Shown here piece by piece: positions 1 through 14,040 of a stretch of 64,000 bases of DNA (positions within the stretch are counted from its first letter, which is position 1; every line of letters begins with the position of its first letter). The DNA is taken from positions 11,190,001 to 11,254,000 of the forward strand of contig JAMPIT010000890.1 in assembly GCA_026261815.1 (NCBI GenBank), given 5' to 3'. Origin of the DNA: Monarcha castaneiventris obscurior (Eukaryota; Chordata; Aves; Passeriformes; Monarchidae). The position numbers and the translations under genes are program-made. Under the pieces are notes generated by a model. The model saw only the letters and a program-made list of their open reading frames with translations. It was not told where the DNA came from and made no database searches.

Positions 1-3000
1 CCCCAAAAGTTTCAAGGAGCTAGACTTTCCAGATTGGTCCCTTGTGTGTTTCATGAAGGAGCAAGTGTAGAACTACAGCCTGCATAATTGGCTCTACAGT
101 AACTCTCCCTTCAGTTTCTGACTTCATGCAAACTGGGTATTCCATGTGTTTTATAAAAGGTAAATGCACTTGTGAGAAACCAGAAGTGAATAAGACATAA
201 GAGAACGAAGACACAGATAAGAATTCCCACAGAGATTCAGTCAAGACAAATATTGAGTCTCACAGTTCATAATTCGGCAACCTCTTCTAAATATCCTGTT
301 GGATATTCAGTGTGATCTCTTGGAAAGGTTTTACATAAATTAGGCTTTAGTGCAGCATCAGGGAATGCACCTGCAATCAGCAAGATGCTTCCACTCACCT
401 CCATGAGAGCAAAATGAATTTTGAATAAGCCTGCTTGTTTATCATACAGATACACACTGTTTATTTATTTAGAAGACTGTTCTCTCCTTCCTGCCTCGGT
501 AGGTACTCAGCAATTGCTGTGCTCCTTTAATACAGCTGGAATATTTGAAGCATGAATCAGAAGGTAATACTGCACATAGTGTTTTGTTAGGTATTTTATG
601 ATAGATTACACTCATTAAACCTGTGATTGCTATTTGTATTTATTGTGTTCCAAGTAAGGATTACAAAACCAGTCTTACAGACCTGCTAGAAGGCTTAATT
701 GCACATTTGCTGTATTTGCACCAGAAATTAAAAAGCAGAAAGTTACATTCTTTAGGCAAAATTAAAGTTTGCCCACACATACATAATTTTTTTTTCTAGT
801 TACTGGATTTCCCCATACTTTATTATAGAGTCCTGACATATAAAAGGCTCTATTTCTGTACTCTACATGATGCTTCAGGGATTAGAAAAGGAGAAATAAA
901 TGCAGTTGCACAAATTATTCACAGCAGTAATAGTCACTGGTAGTGGCACCTTTATTTATTTGAGCTGTCTTTTTTCATTTATTGATAGACTTGAGATCAA
1001 AGTCCATCTGGGCATTTCTACTAAGTTTTGGAAGTGTTGCATGGAATTATTTGGCTCCACTAAAACAAAAAAGTAAAAGAGCTTGTTATCATGTGAAAAA
1101 CTTAAAGGTAATTGCAGAATGGGGACTGGAGAAAATATATTATTAAAAAAAACCCCACCAAACCCAACCTTTTCTCCAGCAGCTACCAATGTGTCTTTTA
1201 CATGTCAGGAAGATTCAGGCATTGTCAGATTTCATCCTTTTGAAGGTTGGTGCTATTTATTCAGCACTTCAAAGGGATTTGACTTTGTTTCAGCCTCCAA
1301 CTGCGATCTCTCATATAACTGGAAGAAAACCACTTCAGATTTGCAACAGATTTTAAGCTTTTCTCCCTAGCATTGAGATCTTTCTATGTCATACAACAAG
1401 CATAGAAATGACCATACCAGACAGACAGGGACCTATAGGACTCCACTGAAGGGAGCTCTTCAGCAAAAACACTTGTAACACCATCATTTTTCCTGTATCA
1501 ACGGATACAGCCCTAAAGCCATGCTCCAAGGAAACAACAGAGAGGTGTTTCTAGGGAACATACATGAGCAACACTAAACCCAGGTCTTAATAACAAACTG
1601 TGCAGTACATATGCACTGAACATCTGCAGCCTACCAAATGCAGAAGTATTTCTCCTGACATACATCTAGCCATTGTTTTAATAGCTGGCAAATTCCCGTC
1701 AAAACTCTCTAAGCTGGTGCGAATTATGACAACAAATCCAATTCCAGTTATTTCCAAAGGGTATTTTTCAATACGGTATTAATGGGAACTCATGATATAT
1801 GTGAAGATAATTAATGTCTTTTTCTGTATGTGACTTCCTTTTGAAGGGAGGGAGATAGTCACAAAAGGAGGAATCTGACAAGGGAAAAATGAAAGCTGTC
1901 TTTATGTGATAGCCATATGGAGACAGCAGTCCAACAAGAGGGAAAAAGACCACTGGTTTCATCTCACAAAACCCCTCTGCCTCAGTTTATGAAACACACT
2001 AATGACTACAAATTGGGGTGATGCAACTGAGAGTGTTACTCTTCTCCAATACAGGCAGTATCTATAGGAGGGATCCTGCACAAAACCTCAGAGCTGCTTT
2101 GAGCCCAAGGTGGATTTAAGCCAGGTGAGGAGCTCTCTCCCCCCTCAGCCCATAATTATGCACACTTTCATAATCAACATTACTTTTCTATAAAAAACCC
2201 ACCTCATATGGAAACCCAAAATGCAGAAACATTACAGACATGAACCAGGTATTTCAGCGGCAATTCTCCCATGAAATCATCAGCTGAGTTGCCAGCAGCA
2301 CTAAAGGCAATGAAAACACTACAGCTATTACAAAAGCAGCAACTGATCTGTAACACAGACAAGCATTATTCTTTGTTTGCCACAAAGATGAGAAAATTGC
2401 AGAGAAAATGGAGTTTGAGGCTAGGAAACGAGTTTCTCCAGCTGCTATATCAGTCAGCAAGATCAGAAAGGCTTCACTCACAGTTGATAATAGCTCTTTT
2501 CCTCTAGACATTCCTTGGAAACCACAACTAAATGGCCAACTGTGGGAGGAAAAATAAATTCATTACATTGTTCATTATTTCCTATATTATTGAGCTAGAG
2601 GATGTCTCATGAGCAAGGAATTTTTACCTCCATAGAATCCATCCAAGTTTTTCAAGACCATACTGAGAGTTCTATTTCTAAGTTTGCCATCATAAGCAAA
2701 GTTTACATTTCCTTTCTTTCCTTCTTGTAACTGGGTTAAAGGAAGCACTAAGACAGGACTTGCCTTTAAAAACACCCCTTGATTTTTGTGAAGAATGTGT
2801 GTGTGATCCTGTCCAGCAGCAGCTTCGGGAAAGACACCTCAAATAGAAGAAATCTCCAAGATGCTCCAGTAGTTTCTCTTTCCATACCACAAACAAGAGC
2901 TTTGACAGCTTCAGCTGGCACAAAGAACTCACAGCACTTGCAGCAGTTTCCCGACACAAACATTCCCTTGGTGGATGAAGTTTTTTAATCTTAATTTCAG

Positions 3001-6000
3001 GCAAAAAGTATGTCATCCAATTTGAAGAGTGAACAGGGTAAGAATGGCACTGTTGACTTAACCAAAACATTTTGCACCAACATTGATATCAAACAGTTCC
3101 CACAAAGGGAACAGACTAATAAATAGTCAAAAACCCCCCAGTTTGTTTTACCAAAGGGGAGAGTGACATTAGAAGCTCAAGGATATACAAATGTAAAGTT
3201 ACATTATGTATGTCTTCCACAAGGGACTTGCCATTCCAATTTCCTCTGCTCCTATTTATTTTGCCAATGTTCAGTACAGCTCTGGAAGGTTTTTTAATAG
3301 GAAAAAGAAAGGGAGGTTGCAGTATTTATTTTTTCAGGCTTAAGTATAACATTTATGTAATTGGGCTAGTCCTGATCACGTCCTCAGCCCTTTCTGTTGG
3401 AAAGCACAGTTGCACCCTGTTGCTAAGGCAGGACAGAGGAGTTGTCATTTCCTACCAGAAAACAGCCTCAGCAACCACCAGCAAACTGGCACTCAGACTA
3501 GCTCTGCTTTAAGTGTCCAGACTCCAAACTGTCTCTCCAACTTGCTGTTCCCGAAATCACCTGCTGTAGGCTTTAAACAACTTTGAGCTCTCAGCTGGGA
3601 GCAGTATGGTCTAATGTCATCTGCTCTATTTCAGTCCAGGCTGCCTGTTCAGGTCCTTTATCACAAATATCCCAGTGCACACATCTTTGCTGGGATCTGA
3701 ACTTTCTGGTTTATTCCACAGCTCACCCATTCCTGCCCTATCCACTGCTGTGTGACTCAGCAATCATTTCCCCCACACCTGCAATCCCTCTCTAGCATTT
3801 TGTACCTTGGCTCAGTACTCAGAGGCTGCTCTGACCCACAGCCCACACAGGCAGGTTCTGCTGCCAAGGGCCTGGATAGCCCAATTATCCCAGTCTGCAG
3901 GCATCAACAGCCACTCCTGGAGACTGGACTTCCAACTTTTTTTAACTTAAGAGGGCATGACTAAGGTCTGATCTACTCTATGAAAAGGAAGTGTTCGAAG
4001 AAGCCAACAGAAAGTGCCATAGAGACTATACCCTATATATCCTTATAAGACTTACAGGAATTACATTGATCCCAGCCTTCAAATTAAGTCTGTGTATTTC
4101 TGATAAAAGGAGATTTTTAACTTGGCTGGATTCAGCTGTGAAATATATGATCTTGCTAAAAAGGAACATTAGCTCATTTACCCTGACCATGATATGAATC
4201 AAATCATCAATCTGGACTTGGATTTAGATAGAGAGGACATCCTTCCAATTTTGCAAAGCCAGTTAGGACTCCTGCATTTATCTATGCAGGTTAAGAGAAG
4301 TTCTGTGTTCTTTATCTCTTCTTTGAAAGAACAAAAAGAATTTAAAAATTCAGCCTACGCTAAGCAGTTTACTTTCGTGACTAGATAGATGCCACCCTGT
4401 CATCTTGGATCTTAGTGTCCAGAACAGAGAAGACACTTCTAGTTAGTTTGCCAGACAAATTAATGTTAATAGCAGCAGTCAGCCATGCTAAATCCTACTC
4501 CTGGGGGAAAGACCCAGGATCTGGCTGCAACTGCTCACCAAAGTAGCAAACACTGAGTTCTGACATTCAGACCTGTACCACATCTGTGGAGGGGAATTTC
4601 CTGTCTGGGGTAGCTAGGGAGAGCTGTAAGAAGTCAGGTTTATGAATTTCAACAGACAGGTTTTTGATCCCGACTAGTAGAAAGACAGAAGGGCTAAACT
4701 ATGAGAGTACCCAGTATCCTTTATAGTACCTTTCCTTACTACCCCTCACCCCCTTGTTCCTGCTGGCTTCCAGCATATTGCACGTTGTTTTGCCATTCCC
4801 AAGGCTGTACACAGAGGACTCAAAATTTTATCTCTTTTTTAATAATCTGAGAAACTTCCCTGAAACTTTCCTGCCAAGAAGACAAGAAGCAAAGCAGTGT
4901 TTTGCCTCCAAGGTCTGAAGCACTTTGGCTTGATTTGTGTATTTTTTGAAGAACAGACAGCAAGTAGCTCTGCTGCCACTCTTATGAGTCACAAATTGCC
5001 TCCCCAGGAGCTTGCCTCAGCATTGTCAGGCCTGGGGTCAAGAGCAGATCTGAGGCAAGTTGACACTGACATGCTTTTATTTCTGTGGCAATAGCAGAGT
5101 GGCAACTTGATCTCACCCAAGATGGCTATTCATTTTCTAAGTGTTTTATAAATATTAACAGTTTGCAGTGGTCTAAACTGATACACAAGATGGACCATTA
5201 TTTCATTATTGCCCTTTCAGAGAGGCAGAGAAAATTAAGGGAGGCGACAGACTTAAAGTGTTCTACACAAAACCCCAGCAGTGCCTGAACTCAGACCCAA
5301 CTTGTAAACCTCATACTGCCTTTGTCTGAAAGTCAGCAAATGTGCAGGTGGGATCCCATGCCATCACATGGACTCACCAGTGTGATTTGGGGACTATTGT
5401 AGCCAAATTTTTATTGACTTACACCTCATTTACCCAGATACTGGCTGCATTACCACATGAAAACAGTCAGCCTTGTTACAAGCACGTGCTGCTGCAGACC
5501 ACGGAAGTTTGGGCATCTCTTTACTATGTCCCCCAGGCTTCCACTAAGGAATTACTACAAACCAAGCCAAATTATCTGAACTGTCAGCAAGTCACAGGGT
5601 CCTACTCCTCTTTGATGTCTTATGTTCCAGAGGTAAAACCAGAAAACATTTAAAATCATTAAATTTAAATATTACACATTATTTTCTTCATTACAGCCAC
5701 TGTAACATAAGCATATTAATGAAATTTGCTCATACCATTCCTGGAGTGTAGGAAATGTTCAGCTTACAGATCAAAAACACAGAGTTATCAACAGTCCTTG
5801 CTTCTCCCATCTTAAATACAGTATCTTCCTTACTATTCATTCTTTTTGTTAATTAGTTTTCAGTGATTTGCTGCTTCCCCTCCCTCCCTGAGTCAACAGC
5901 AAACAGAGAGGAAGTGATAAAAGTTTTTCCTAAACCTCTCTCCAGGAAATTACATTCACATCCATTAAAGTTAAGCAAATACACTAACATTTCAAAGGGA

Positions 6001-6107
6001 TTCAACTGTTTTAGCTGGCAGTCACCCTTGAATGTCCCCAGTCTCCAGCGGTTTCATTCCCCAGAGTAAACACTCAGCACCGCAAAAGTGTCACCCTCAC
6101 AGCAGAA
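1..6107. other. Intergenic, no gene recognised
   Basis: AT-rich unique sequence. Short open frames on both strands match nothing recognisable and have no exon-like flanks. In other vertebrates BANK1 lies on this side of SLC39A8, but no BANK1 exon was recognised. Confidence 0.6.
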
Positions 6108-6405
6108 ACACAGAATCATCCCCGTGGAAAAGACCTCCAAGATCAAGTCCAACTCTTGGCCAATCACCACCATGTCAACTAGACCATAGTACTAAGTGCC
6201 ACATCCAGTCATTTCTTGAACATCTCCAGGGATGGTGATTCCACCACCTTCCTGGGCAGTCCATTCCAACGTTTAACAACCTTTTCTGTGATGAAATTCC
6301 TTCCGATGTCCAGCCTGAGCCTCCTCTAGCATAGCTTGAGACTATGTCCTTTCATCCTGTCACTGGCAGCCAATCCACCTAGCCTGTCCAGACCCCTCTG
6401 CAGCA
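6108..6405 (-). mobile_element. CR1 LINE 3' fragment
   Basis: Begins with an agaatcat remnant of the CR1 3' terminal repeat. It then shows the typical antisense CR1 3' text (aagtccaac, ggtgattccaccaccttcc, gggcagtccattccaa, tcctgtcact). The last part (about 6380-6405, cctgtccagacccctctgcag) resembles a more 5' CR1 segment, so there is probably an internal deletion. Highly truncated, non-coding. Confidence 0.85.
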
Positions 6406-8201
6406 TTAAAACAAATAAAACAAATAAACCAACAAAACCCAAAATGGTCTGGACACCTAACAGGACATAAAACACATAAAAGAAAAAATAATGACATCTC
6501 CATAAAACTTTGTTATGCTCAAATTAAAGCAACCAAAAACTCATTAACTGTTCTTAAAAGTCACAGTTCACGCTCTCTTAAAAATACAGAATACAAAACA
6601 GAACAAAGATAGGAAATTGTAAGATAAAACAAATTGCTTTTAATTAGCCCAGACAGAGGAGCATGGCAACCCTACTATTTCACTTACCCCCATTCCTGAG
6701 ACAGCTCCAGTCGCAGGCACTTTGTGTTACACCCTGCCTACTCTGCTGAGCAACCCTCTGGCATTAGCACAGCTGTGGCAAGCAGGGCAAACCATTTGGA
6801 TTCAGGTACTCAACCTCATCTTGGATTCAGCTGTACTGATACACAGCTGAACATGTGGACCTGGAGAAATACAGGTGACCTGCAGCTACTTCCCCTGCCA
6901 TAATTTGTATGGTGCTCACAAATTATACCCTGTAGCAATCACATAACTTCCAGCTCTTTTTGCAACAATTCAGAGCAAAGTTGTATAAAGGCTTTGTTTC
7001 AGAATTCCCCAGAAGCACTACATGCAGCAGCTACTACTCTAATATACTTGCTCCTGGAGAAACCTGCCACTAGTCCCTTTGCCTCGTGCTTCCCTGGGGT
7101 TTTCCACATGCTGGGCTGGAGCACAGCTCTCTAGCCAGCATCCTCAGCATTTCAGAAAAGCAGCAGCACCCAGTGAAGTTCAAAAAAGCAAACAATCACA
7201 ACACAGCTCCATACCAACCACAGCAGCAGAGGCTCTCCAGGTAACCTACCTCACTGTTTCCAGCTGCACCACCTTCTTACCTCCTCCTCAGCTCTAATCT
7301 AGACTGAAGTCCAAAGCAGTCCAACCTCCTCTCTCAAGTCTTCTATTGTGATGCAGATTCCAGTCACTTTCTTTTCAAAGCCAGGTGTTTGGTTCCCTTA
7401 AAAGCCTTCAGGTAGCAAAGTCTCTCTTTGGCTAACATTTAATCCCATCAGAACCATGAGTAGCAGTGGGATGCCAGTAAGGCCCAGGAGGAACCATCTG
7501 TTCTATCATAAACATCCTTAAAAATGCTTCTTTAGTCCACTTAGAGTGCATCTTCATCAAGTCTTTGGAGTTTTACAGCAGGTTGTTTCCTGGCCCTGCA
7601 AAAAGCCTGGCTCAGCTCTGCTAGGGAAGCTGTGAAGTCAATTAGCACAGCTAATGGCTTCGTGCACAGCACCTGGGCTGGGGCACGGCCTGGCATGTGC
7701 TGCCTTCCACAGCACCCAGAGCCTCTTCTGTCGGGGTGCTGGTCACATCTGCAGCCCACAGTACAGCACAGATACAGGTACTCACCTCCCCTTGCTGATA
7801 CATCCCAACATGGTCAGTCTTTCATGTGTCCAATCTTTCCCACACCAGAGGGGATCTTTTTTGCTACTATCTTTCAATACTTTATAGCACGTGCTTCAAA
7901 TCCACCTGGGGCTACCAGGAATTAGAGGGTAGGCATGACAAGCTGTAGTCACCTACCTATTCTGCTTGCCCTTTTCCTGTCTATGTAAAGCACCAGCAGT
8001 TTTCCTGTTTTTCTTTCCCCAACACATCATTCGTCCCCCCACATTACCCAGCCCTGCTTTCTCAGTATACCTGCCCCCAAATCCTCCAGCTGACTCTTCT
8101 TAAGGAGTACTTCCCTCCTCTCAGAAGCACACTTATGGGCCCAAGCTTTTCCTTCTCTTCATTGTTTGGTTTCTCAAGAGCTGGCAGCCTTCAGCTTTCA
8201 G

Positions 8202-8300
8202 TCATAGGATCATTTAGGATGGAAAAGATCTCTAAGATCGTCAAGTCCAACCGTTCACCTAACACTGCCAGGTTCACCACTAAACCATGTCCCTAAGCAT
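8202..8300 (-). mobile_element. Short CR1 LINE 3' tail
   Basis: About 100 bases starting cataggatcat and containing tcgtcaagtccaaccgttca and the cctaacactgccaggttcacc stretch, the same subfamily text as the copy at 23521. Only the extreme 3' end is present. Confidence 0.8.
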
Positions 8301-11300
8301 CTCCTCCTCAATTCCCCTCACAACAGCAACAGTAGGTGCTCTGCCATTCCCTTCCCATATTGACATTTCATCTTCTGCCCATCCTTGTACCCGGTGCTGG
8401 GGACTTTGCCTTTCAGACTGGCTTGAGCCTGTTATTTCCAGGAGCCACATCATGACTCCTGTTTACACAGTGATCAGTTAGTCCTCGGATAATCAGCTGA
8501 GCAGGCCTGTCTCTCCAGTGCCCTTAGTGAAGACTGAACAGTGCCAGAGGGGCTAGTGCCTTCCAAATGCTCCCATCCTTGACTGAGTTTTATAAAAAAT
8601 TGATTATTCTTGTTTAGAGTATAAAGCTACAACATTTGGTAACTTTAAAAAGGAAGTCACTGTTCACCACAGAAGGGGAAAGCTCTGTTTGAACCGTCTT
8701 TCACTTGACAAGCCACAAATCACAATGTGGCCATGACAGTAATTACAGCATTTAGTGTAGAACTCAATTAATGTAAATAAAAGTAATTACAATAATTATT
8801 GCTACTGTGGTGCAATCATATTACTAATTGTGCCCTCTCAAATTATGATCGCCCTGACTTGCATTTCTGGTATCAGCTATGTCATTGTACACTCCCTACC
8901 CCGCTTTCCCTTCAAAGGGAGAAAGACCAAGAAATTTCCTCCCTTACACTCAGCATTCCACCACCCACCAGCAATCTAACCAAGCTGTCCTGTTCTGACC
9001 TGCTAGTACAGATACACTAATCTTGTTAGGTTTAGTTGTTTGGGAGACAAATAGAGCAGATATAGCAGGGGACCAAGCAGAATTTGTAGCTCATGGAGTG
9101 CCTTCTATTAAGTAGTTACAGATCACATTTTTCTACCAACACCAGTATTTTCAAGTTTCTTGTAAACTGCAAACTGGAATGCAGTTTCACTTCAAAAATA
9201 CAAAATAATAGTGCTTCCTGAACCCTCTAGGCTGGGAACTCTGCAGGTATTTCACACCCACACAGGACAAGTAATTACCAGTCAAATGTGGTTACCGCTT
9301 CAATTATTGCTCTATAACTATGTTTGCACCTATGTTTGTGTCTAAATCACAAGGCAAATACGCTCTGGAGAGGAAATCACAGTCCCTGGTACACCACTTG
9401 CCTGAAGCAAACAGTTACACATCTACCTTTGCTAGGAAACCACTTTCCTTCCAGTGGAAAATAAGAGTGGACACAGAAGATGAGAGGGTGGAGAAGTGAT
9501 GTTACTTACGTGGGTGACATCTCAATACAGCATCAAGACCTGGACACCCACCCAGCTGACAGCTGAGAAGTGCTCTGAAGCTGCACTGCTGAGATCTGCG
9601 TTATAAATAGACTGACACCTCTCTGCTGTGTTTTACTCTGTGAGCTTTCTCCTCAGCATGGCTAAGCAGACTGGGAAATAGGATGTTAGTCAAGAAGTGA
9701 GGCTGCAACCCAGAGAGTGACCAAAAAGTCTTCAAGAATTGATGGCATATAAAGTGTTGTAGAGAGCACATTGAAACAGTTACATTATGGTGTTCCAAGT
9801 GCCAAAAGTTATAATTTTTCAGGTGAAATGTAAAATGCAGGTTCTGCTTGCTGTGACCATTGTCAGCTTTTCAAAAGTCAGAAGCTTTACTTCCAGCAAC
9901 CCAGCAAAAGTTCTTTTTGTCATCCATTTTTTACTGTTTTTGTAGAATTGTTTCATACTATCTTGTAGCTGCATAAATTTTAAAAAAAAAGCCAAAAACA
10001 TGAGCATGCAAAACTGAAGAGCGAGGATGTTTGTCTATGGCAGTTTTTATCCCAAATGTGTTAGAATACAGCTACAACAGAACAATTCCGTAGTGCAGTA
10101 GCATCCAGCACCCTTTACATTTAAGAGAGAAAATCCTGTGCCTAGAACTCACTGTGCAAATATCTACTACTATCACTTCATGGAAATACACCATCACTGT
10201 GTCACAAACAGCTGCTGTAATTTCGTGACAGAGTAGAGCTTTCTTATTAGGATTGACTGCCTTATCAATGTGGTGTGGGAATCCAGAGTGCAGAGAATAT
10301 TTCTCTGCCTGTTTTGAGGGATTCTACCCCCCTGGACAGCACTGTTTTTGACCTTGGTCCATGGAGAAAATTGCCTACCCTCTGGGAGGAATTAGAATCT
10401 GCACTGGCGTGAACTAGGTGATAGAATATTATGTAAGATTGTCACAGGGTGAAAATTTAGAGGTTTTAGGTTTGTTAATATAGTAAATAGATAAAAAGTA
10501 AAAACTCCAAAATGGAGGGTTGTTGTTGTTCTCCAGACCTCCTTCTTCTTCTTCTATTACTCCATATTCTGCAGTAGAAGTAGTTTGGGGTGACTGGATA
10601 AAGAATTCTGCAGTTCCTGTCTGTGTGACAAAGTGATTTATTGAACATTGGTGGAAAAGTGAAAATATCTTTCATTTTAAGTTTTCATTGGGTGATTTAC
10701 CTTTAAAAAGACTATGTGATCTTGATAATTTGGCTTTCTCTTGCATTCTCTGCTCTGTGCTGTGTCTGGGTCACGTTAGTGACTCTCTGATAAGACTTAA
10801 TAAACAACTATCTGAAAGCAGAGAACGCCAAAGGTCCCCTTTGTCTCTTAGACTCCTGGCAAAGACTCTAACAAATCTCCCCCATCCAGGGAGGTGTAAT
10901 TAAGGTATGGAAGGTGTCAATGTGGCTGTCCTTCCTGCACACACTATGGATGAACAAACTGCTGGGTTTATCCGAGCTCGTACAGATCTCTCCCAACACA
11001 ACCCTTCACTGTGTGGCACAGACAACCCATTCAGCCCATTCCACCCCTCGAGGGAGAAGTTACACACAGGGCAAGCCCAACTGCACCATGCTGGCTCCCA
11101 AGCTCACAAAACAATCTGGGCAGAAGGCAGTTCAAATATAAAATACTGTGTGTATGGTCATATGTAGAAATCAGCTCTACGCTGCCTGCATACCCAAAGC
11201 ACTCCCTGAAGTATAAAAGAAATTTGCTTCAGTGAACAAGGCCCTTTGTTGTTATCAAAGGAAGTCATTCATTTAAGCTGCTACATGATTTTTCTTTATG

Positions 11301-13737
11301 GTAAGACAAGCAATCATAAATTTAGCTACAACTGGAAGAGCAATAAAAATAATAATTAAAAAAGAGCAATTTTTATGGACTTATTTTTTATAAAATAGAA
11401 AAGGGTCAGGGACCCTCATCTAATTCCTTGCCAATTCATTAAAAATGCTGTATCTTTGATTTCTCTAATATACCAATGAAGTGAAAAGTTAACAAATCTC
11501 TACTGAAAGAGGACAATTCCTCTGCTGCCACAGAGAAATATGCTCTTTAATATATGATTTAAGAGTTTTTTTGCACTTGGGTCTGCTGTTTGCAGAAGGA
11601 GTTTTAAAATCACATCATAACTTACTTCTAATGAACACTTACCTATTTGAAATCACTACCAAGATTTTTTCAAGCAAAAGGGCATCTGTATTTTCTTACT
11701 AATAGCTTATTAAAATGGTCAAGAGCTTCCTGTAGAATAGAAGTTACAGAAAATAAGTGAGGAACAGAGACACTGGGCTAAACCTTACAAGAGTTAACTA
11801 ATTTCAGTATATGAAAACCCAAGTAATTATTTCAAAATTTTCTCAGCATCACACACAAATGGGATTCTCTCAAAAGTATATGTTTTAAAATAAGTTTTCA
11901 TTTGCAAGTTATTGCAAGGACAAAAAAATCTACAGATCAGTGACATAGCAATAATTTATTTTCTTGTCTGACAGAAACAACTTGGAAAATATTTACCTTT
12001 CTCCAGTTAGCTTTTTATTGTTGTATTTACTGTGAGACAAGCACTTCATTAGCTTTCACCCATGAACTGGAAAAGCGCATTTTAGTGCAGTTTCTGTATC
12101 CTTTAGGCCAGTGCCATCAAAGCCATTTTGTATTCTCTAGATAACTAAATCTGCTTGACTCATATAATCTCATTTCATGTTTCTTCTAATTAGATTGCTT
12201 TTTTCACTCTTCAGCACTAGGGGAATGCCACTGCACATCTTCTTCTCAAGAACCAGCCCAGCCAGAGACAGCTGCTGCTGTTTCTCCAACTGACTAAGGC
12301 TAGCTGGATATAAATAAATTTTCTTCTTGTTTTTGATTGTCTATACCACTACTGTTCTACATAAGAAAATACCTGGTATAATAACAAAATGTTTTTATTG
12401 AACAGGATAACTAGTTATTATTATTTTCATTTTAATAACTCATGCATTGCCAAGACCAACTCCACAAAACACCACGAGGCTAATTCTGGCAACTTCACGG
12501 GTCTCGTAATTTAAAAGACCGAAGATAACCAGAAAGCAGTAGGAAATTAACAACTATCCATGGAGGTAGTCAAGATAAGGAAGAACATTTAAGTTTTTTG
12601 TCCTCAGAGTCAGAAGCTATTATTTCTCTAAAGGAAATCAAATTGGGATCCTATGAATCCTTCACAGTGCTTTCACCCAGAGCAGCAGCTAATAGCTGTA
12701 TTATGGAGACTTACATTATTGCCTAAATTCATAAATTCAAGCTACATCTTCCTTGCAGCTCACTTCCTATGACATTCTGTATCTCCTAGTTTTACCTCAA
12801 ACCTTAAATGCTGTAGCACTTACCTTTAAAATGGAAGAAGATGCAGAAACTGTGGAGGGTATTTAAATGAGAATAAAGCATTACAATCACAATATCAACC
12901 ACAACACATGTAATTACATTATCTTCTTCAAAAGCAGTGTAATAAGGGGGGAAAAAAAAAAAAAACGAGACAATATATTGGGTACAAAAGAAGTGTAGTA
13001 GGGATTAAACCCCCAAAACACAAGGTAACCTTGCCTTTGACAGGTGAATTACATCTACTGCCAGTAGTTTATGGCTTTCTCTCTAGGCTACATTCCAGCA
13101 GCCTTTGTCAGCTTGACGCACCTGTACATTTTGAATTGAACTGCAAGACAAGGAGAGGAGTTTCTTCTCATATTGTACAGAGATAACTTGTGCATCAAGT
13201 GTTGTAAGAGCTGTTAAGGCACCTACAGCATTCCTGGAAAGGATGGGGTATTACAGCAAAATGAAAGTAAAGAGCTGCACTAGGCACTTGGTGTATATGC
13301 ATATATGAAATTGTTTGCTGGCACCCACCAATCTGTAGAGCAACAGCCTGCAGAAGGAAATCCAAGTCAAATCTGCAAATCCTGGAAATCATTGGGAGTC
13401 CAAGAATTGGAATAGATGTATTTTATATCTACTGGACAAGGATAATAGCAAAGATACACAGACAAACTTGCTCATAGAGAAATCAAAAAGCTTTCTTATG
13501 TACTAAATATCCCACTAGCAGAAAAGGCAATTCGGTTTGTGACTAAAGAACTATGCTCAAAATCAGACCTTGTTCCATCTCTAGTCTGCTCTGTGATCTA
13601 AAAGTAGGTTATGCCAATGACTCGCTTGTCTCAGTTTTTCCTCCTTAGGGAATTAACAAAAACCAAATCTCCTTTGCAACTGTTTGGATTTAAAGGTGAA
13701 AAGTACCATTCAGGCATATTATTAAAATAATCTGATG

Positions 13738-13786
13738 AACTAGGAATGGTCACATTATTTTAGGAAGTCTATGAACATTCCTAGTT
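13738..13786. repeat. 11-bp perfect inverted repeat (stem-loop)
   Basis: The arms aactaggaatg (13738-13748) and cattcctagtt (13776-13786) are perfectly complementary, with a 27-base spacer. It lies about 1.6 kb past the SLC39A8 stop, so it could be in an extended 3' UTR. The function is unknown. Confidence 0.6.
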
Positions 13787-14040
13787 ACTATAACACATTA
13801 TTGTCATGCACAAGAGTAACATTTACAAACAGCTTACATCCAAGAAATCACCAAAGAAAGAACTAAAGGAAAGACATGGAGTGGGTGGGCTCTTCTTCAC
13901 AGAATCTGACAGGGCACAAAAATGACTAATAAATGCTTTTTCCATACAGCAAGTATCATTGGCTACTATATTTACATTTTAACATTTATAACATATTTTA
14001 AAGTATTATTTATAACTCCTGTGCAGTTTGCCTTACAGCT

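Larger units (their letters stand above)
6406..14040. other. Intergenic, no gene recognised
   Basis: Apart from the CR1 tail at 8202-8300 nothing familiar is present. About 7.0-8.2 kb is somewhat C-rich with short overlapping open frames of no known family. There is a G6A14 run at 12946-12965 and an inverted repeat at 13738-13786. From 11.3 to 14 kb the sequence is strongly AT-rich. Confidence 0.6.

Noticed and set aside
12946..12965. G6A14 run as the tail of a processed pseudogene
   Set aside because: No coding text or target-site duplication was seen next to it; simple low complexity is the easier explanation.
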